Source: Chloroflexota bacterium
Lineage (GTDB): Bacteria > Chloroflexota > Anaerolineae > Promineifilales > Promineifilaceae
Length of the DNA: 15,809 bases
Assembly (NCBI GenBank): GCA_024223125.1
Contig: JAAEOP010000512.1
Location: forward strand, 1-15,809
Direction of reading: 5' to 3'
The notes beneath the pieces were generated by a model. That model was not told the DNA's origin. It ran no database searches and saw nothing but the letters and a program-made list of their open reading frames with translations. The position numbers were made by a program, and so were the translations under genes. Below, in pieces: positions 13,707 through 15,809 of the stretch. The number at the start of each line of letters is the position of its first letter. The first letter of the stretch is position 1.

Positions 13707-13739
13707 ACCCAGATTTTGAAAAAGTGTATGAGGTGAATG

Positions 13740-14963
13740 ATGAAGAAAACCATGATATTACTTGGCATGTGTATCCTACTGTTGGCGGCCTGTGGCGGCG
13801 ACGAAGAAGCTACGGCAACAACCTTGCCCCCACCAGCATCGTCAGAGCAGCCAGAAGTTGCGGCCGAAGCAACACCAACATTGGCCGCAGAACCGGCCGT
13901 CACCAACACCCTCCCCGCACCGCCTACGCTAGCCCCGCCACCCAACACCCCCACGCCACCGCCCACGCCTACAGAAGCGGCCCCGGAATCACTTCTACTC
14001 ATCGATCCAGAAGATTTTGGCGAGGATCGCAATCCTTTAACGGGAGAATTTGTCGATGATCCAGAGATGTTGCAGCGACGGCCGTTAGCCATCAAAATCT
14101 CCAACGCCCCCGCCTTTTACGTGCGCCCCCAATCTGGGTTGAATGATGCTGATTGGGTGATTGAACATACGGCCGAAGGCGCCGTGACCCGTTTTACCAT
14201 TCTCGTTTATGGTCAGACGCCGCCAACGGTTGGCCCCATTCGCAGCGCCCGCCTGATAGATATTGAATTATCGGCGATGTACGATGCTGCCCTGATTTAC
14301 TCTGGAACGAGCGTCGGGGTAGCTAACCGGATGCTGGCCTCCGATATTGCCGACCATTTGGTACGCAGCAATGAACCGGGCTACTATCGCACCGGCGACG
14401 AGAGCAAACCGTATGAACACACCCTCTATGTCCGCCCTGAGGAAGTATGGGAAGGGTTGGAAACTGGCGGCCGTAACACAGCGCCCGATTTTCAAACCCA
14501 AGTCGCTTTTGGTAGTGAAATCCCGGCAGATGGCAAACCAGCCACGTATGCCAGCCTTGATTATCAATCTACTTTTGTGGAATGGACGTATGATGAGGAG
14601 AACGGCCGTTACTGGCGCCGCGCCGATGACACAGACATCATGGACGCTAACACAAATGAACAGGTGAGCGCTGCCAACGTAGTCATCATCTCCCCTTTCC
14701 ATGTGGAAGATGGCACGATTTGTGAGCAAATTGCGGATGGCGTTTGTGTGGCTCTGTCGGTACAAATTCAACTGTGGGGCAGTGGGCAGGGAGTTGTTTT
14801 GCGAGATGGTCAGGTGTTTGACGTGAATTGGCATCGTGACGGCCGTAATGACATGCTCACTTTTACAGACATGGACGGGAACCCCTTTCCTTTGCAACTA
14901 GGCAACACCTGGGTGCAGCTTGTGCCTAGTTGGCTGCGTGATCCGGTGGAGATTTTGGAGTGA
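13740..14963 (+). CDS. DUF3048-domain lipoprotein (YerB-like)
   Basis: A 407-aa secreted lipoprotein. The signal peptide MKKTMILLGMCILLLAAC ends in a lipobox L-A-A-C with lipidated Cys18. A Thr/Pro/Ala-rich spacer (about 20-83) leads to DUF3048: NPLTGEFVDDPE (98-109), SNAP...VRPQSGLNDAD (121-138), TAEGAVTRF and GPIRSARLIDIEL (165-177). The C-terminal part with VVIISPFHVED and a beta-rich end ending DPVEILE fits the second half of the domain. The B. subtilis homologue YerB is a membrane-associated protein of uncertain function, lately tied to cell-envelope or spore-associated processes; I make no functional claim here. GAGG (13730-13733) has better spacing to ATG 13740 than to ATG 13737. It has its own promoter and terminator, so it is monocistronic. 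Confidence 0.9.
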   Translation: MKKTMILLGMCILLLAACGGDEEATATTLPPPASSEQPEVAAEATPTLAAEPAVTNTLPAPPTLAPPPNTPTPPPTPTEAAPESLLLIDPEDFGEDRNPLTGEFVDDPEMLQRRPLAIKISNAPAFYVRPQSGLNDADWVIEHTAEGAVTRFTILVYGQTPPTVGPIRSARLIDIELSAMYDAALIYSGTSVGVANRMLASDIADHLVRSNEPGYYRTGDESKPYEHTLYVRPEEVWEGLETGGRNTAPDFQTQVAFGSEIPADGKPATYASLDYQSTFVEWTYDEENGRYWRRADDTDIMDANTNEQVSAANVVIISPFHVEDGTICEQIADGVCVALSVQIQLWGSGQGVVLRDGQVFDVNWHRDGRNDMLTFTDMDGNPFPLQLGNTWVQLVPSWLRDPVEILE

Positions 14964-14979
14964 CACTGACATGCCGTCC

Positions 14980-15006
14980 AGCCTGCTTGAGCAGGCTTTG
15001 TGTTTC
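14980..15006 (+). terminator. Rho-independent terminator of the DUF3048 gene
   Basis: AGCCTGC (14980-14986), loop TTGA, GCAGGCT (14991-14997): a perfect 7-bp stem followed by the T-rich TTGTGTTTC. It starts 17 bp after the stop codon and lies between this gene and the convergent GH4 gene. Confidence 0.75.
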
Positions 15007-15028
15007 AGACGCCGAATTCATTCGGTGG

Positions 15029-15809
15029 CTACCTCAAAAACTCCGGTAAATAATCTTTTTGCACCTCAGCCATCTCATCAAACATAGTGCGGATTTCTTC
15101 CAAAGAACACACGGCCGTTGTCAACGGATCCATCATCAACGCATGAACGGCCGCTTCCCGATCTTGTTCCAATACGGCCGTTGTCGCCAAATCATGAAAC
15201 GCCATATGCTGGGCATCTAAAGCAGCCAGATGGGTGGGTAACAAGCCAAAATGAGTTGGCTGAATTCCCTTTTTATCTACCAGACAGGCCACTTCTACCA
15301 CGCCGTCTTGGGGCAAATTATCAATTAGACCCGTGTTGGCTACATTGCCATAAATGACGGTTGGCTTGCCCGTCTCCATTGCTTCAATGATGTAGGAAGC
15401 AAATTCCGGACCGCGTTCAAACTCAAATTCCTCTGCACCGGATAGGTAATCCCGAATTTCTTGCGCCGAATTTTCCAACCAGGTGGGCCAATTGTTGGCA
15501 TAGAAACCGCTTTCCCCCCGGTAGCCAGAGCGCATATATTTTTGGATGAGCGACGGCCGTTTGCGAAAATAGCCCGTATACTCAGACATGTGTCCACTCG
15601 ATTCCGTCACAAACGCCCCCAACTGCTTCATCATCTCAAAGCGTACCGGGTCTTGTTCGTAGATGTCCGTGTTTTGCTCGATGCGTTTTTGTAGGATAGG
15701 GTACAGATTTTCACCGTTGCACTCCAGTTTGGTGAACCAGGCCAGATGGTTAATGCCTGCCGCTCGCCAATCAATCTCATCCCAGGAAATATCCAGATAT
15801 TCTGCCAAC
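15029..15809 (-). CDS. GH4 family glycosidase (alpha-galactosidase-like), C-terminal part
   Basis: Only the last 259 or so residues are in the window; the N-terminal NAD-binding part lies beyond 15809. The sequence has the GH4 signature GINHLAWF (approx. residues 18-25 of the visible part), SSGHMSEYTGYFRK, and VVEVACLVDKKGIQP followed by PTHLAALDAQH, all typical of the C-terminal half of GH4 enzymes. These are NAD+ and Mn2+-dependent hydrolases acting by oxidation-elimination on alpha- or beta-glycosides; the ESSGHMSEY stretch resembles alpha-galactosidase/MelA-like members more than phospho-glucosidases, but the substrate stays open. The stop at 15029-15031 leaves 23 bp to the upstream-facing terminator. 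Whether it sits in a sugar-uptake operon cannot be seen. Confidence 0.88.
   Translation of the reverse strand, partial: LAEYLDISWDEIDWRAAGINHLAWFTKLECNGENLYPILQKRIEQNTDIYEQDPVRFEMMKQLGAFVTESSGHMSEYTGYFRKRPSLIQKYMRSGYRGESGFYANNWPTWLENSAQEIRDYLSGAEEFEFERGPEFASYIIEAMETGKPTVIYGNVANTGLIDNLPQDGVVEVACLVDKKGIQPTHFGLLPTHLAALDAQHMAFHDLATTAVLEQDREAAVHALMMDPLTTAVCSLEEIRTMFDEMAEVQKDYLPEFLR

Noticed and set aside
14268..14897. 209-codon open frame antisense to the DUF3048 lipoprotein gene
   Set aside because: The plus-strand frame has a complete signal peptide, lipobox and domain motifs; the antisense frame has no recognisable domain and is a shadow.

Overview
The window looks like a chromosomal stretch of an uncultured or poorly characterised bacterium, most plausibly a Chloroflexota (Anaerolineae-like) genome. 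This taxonomic guess is an inference. It rests on the Thr/Pro-rich lipoprotein linker, the EGY-like S2P protease, the archaeal-type threonine synthase architecture and the very dense CGGCCG-type oligonucleotide; no marker gene settles it. Most genes are single-copy housekeeping functions with clear sigma70-like promoters, and one foreign-looking restriction-modification cassette interrupts them.

Layout. Positions 1-406 hold two broken genes head to head: a MATE transporter fragment on + and the 5' end of an unknown membrane protein on -, fused at about 141-146. A CAT-anticodon tRNA with its own promoter and terminator follows (485-638, minus). A minus-strand run from 5345 down to 645 encodes an ABC-F ATPase, a dephospho-CoA kinase fused to a GNAT-like domain (8-bp overlap), a 77-aa two-helix membrane protein with an acidic tail, and an S2P-family membrane metalloprotease (44-bp overlap). 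Divergently, 5492-6283 encodes a CnoX/YbbN-like thioredoxin-TPR protein. A two-gene type II R-M cassette (m4C-type methyltransferase, then HNH nuclease) occupies 6356-8472 on minus, followed by thiD (8548-9372, minus).

The plus strand then carries a stand-alone receiver (9758-10174), threonine synthase (10197-11360) and an enoyl-CoA hydratase family protein (11484-12275). A BI-1/YccA-like membrane protein is convergent (12324-13073). Another graveyard of gene fragments (DUF418 3' end fused to a response-regulator 5' end, 13263-13572) precedes a YerB-like DUF3048 lipoprotein (13740-14963, plus). The window ends in the C-terminal part of a GH4 glycosidase on minus.

Two genome-wide patterns stand out beyond the genes. 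(1) The palindromic octamer ACGGCCGT occurs about 28 times by hand count (CGGCCG about 60 times), in all reading phases and in intergenic DNA, resembling the HIP1 situation in cyanobacteria. It is absent from nearly all of the R-M cassette. (2) Many intergenic gaps hold short arrays built from 7-bp units (8 or 9 bp in two cases) that stay in phase. Several read forward and then reverse-complemented, giving palindromes. Each locus has its own unit sequence but the architecture is shared. These arrays are the best candidate here for an undescribed element class.
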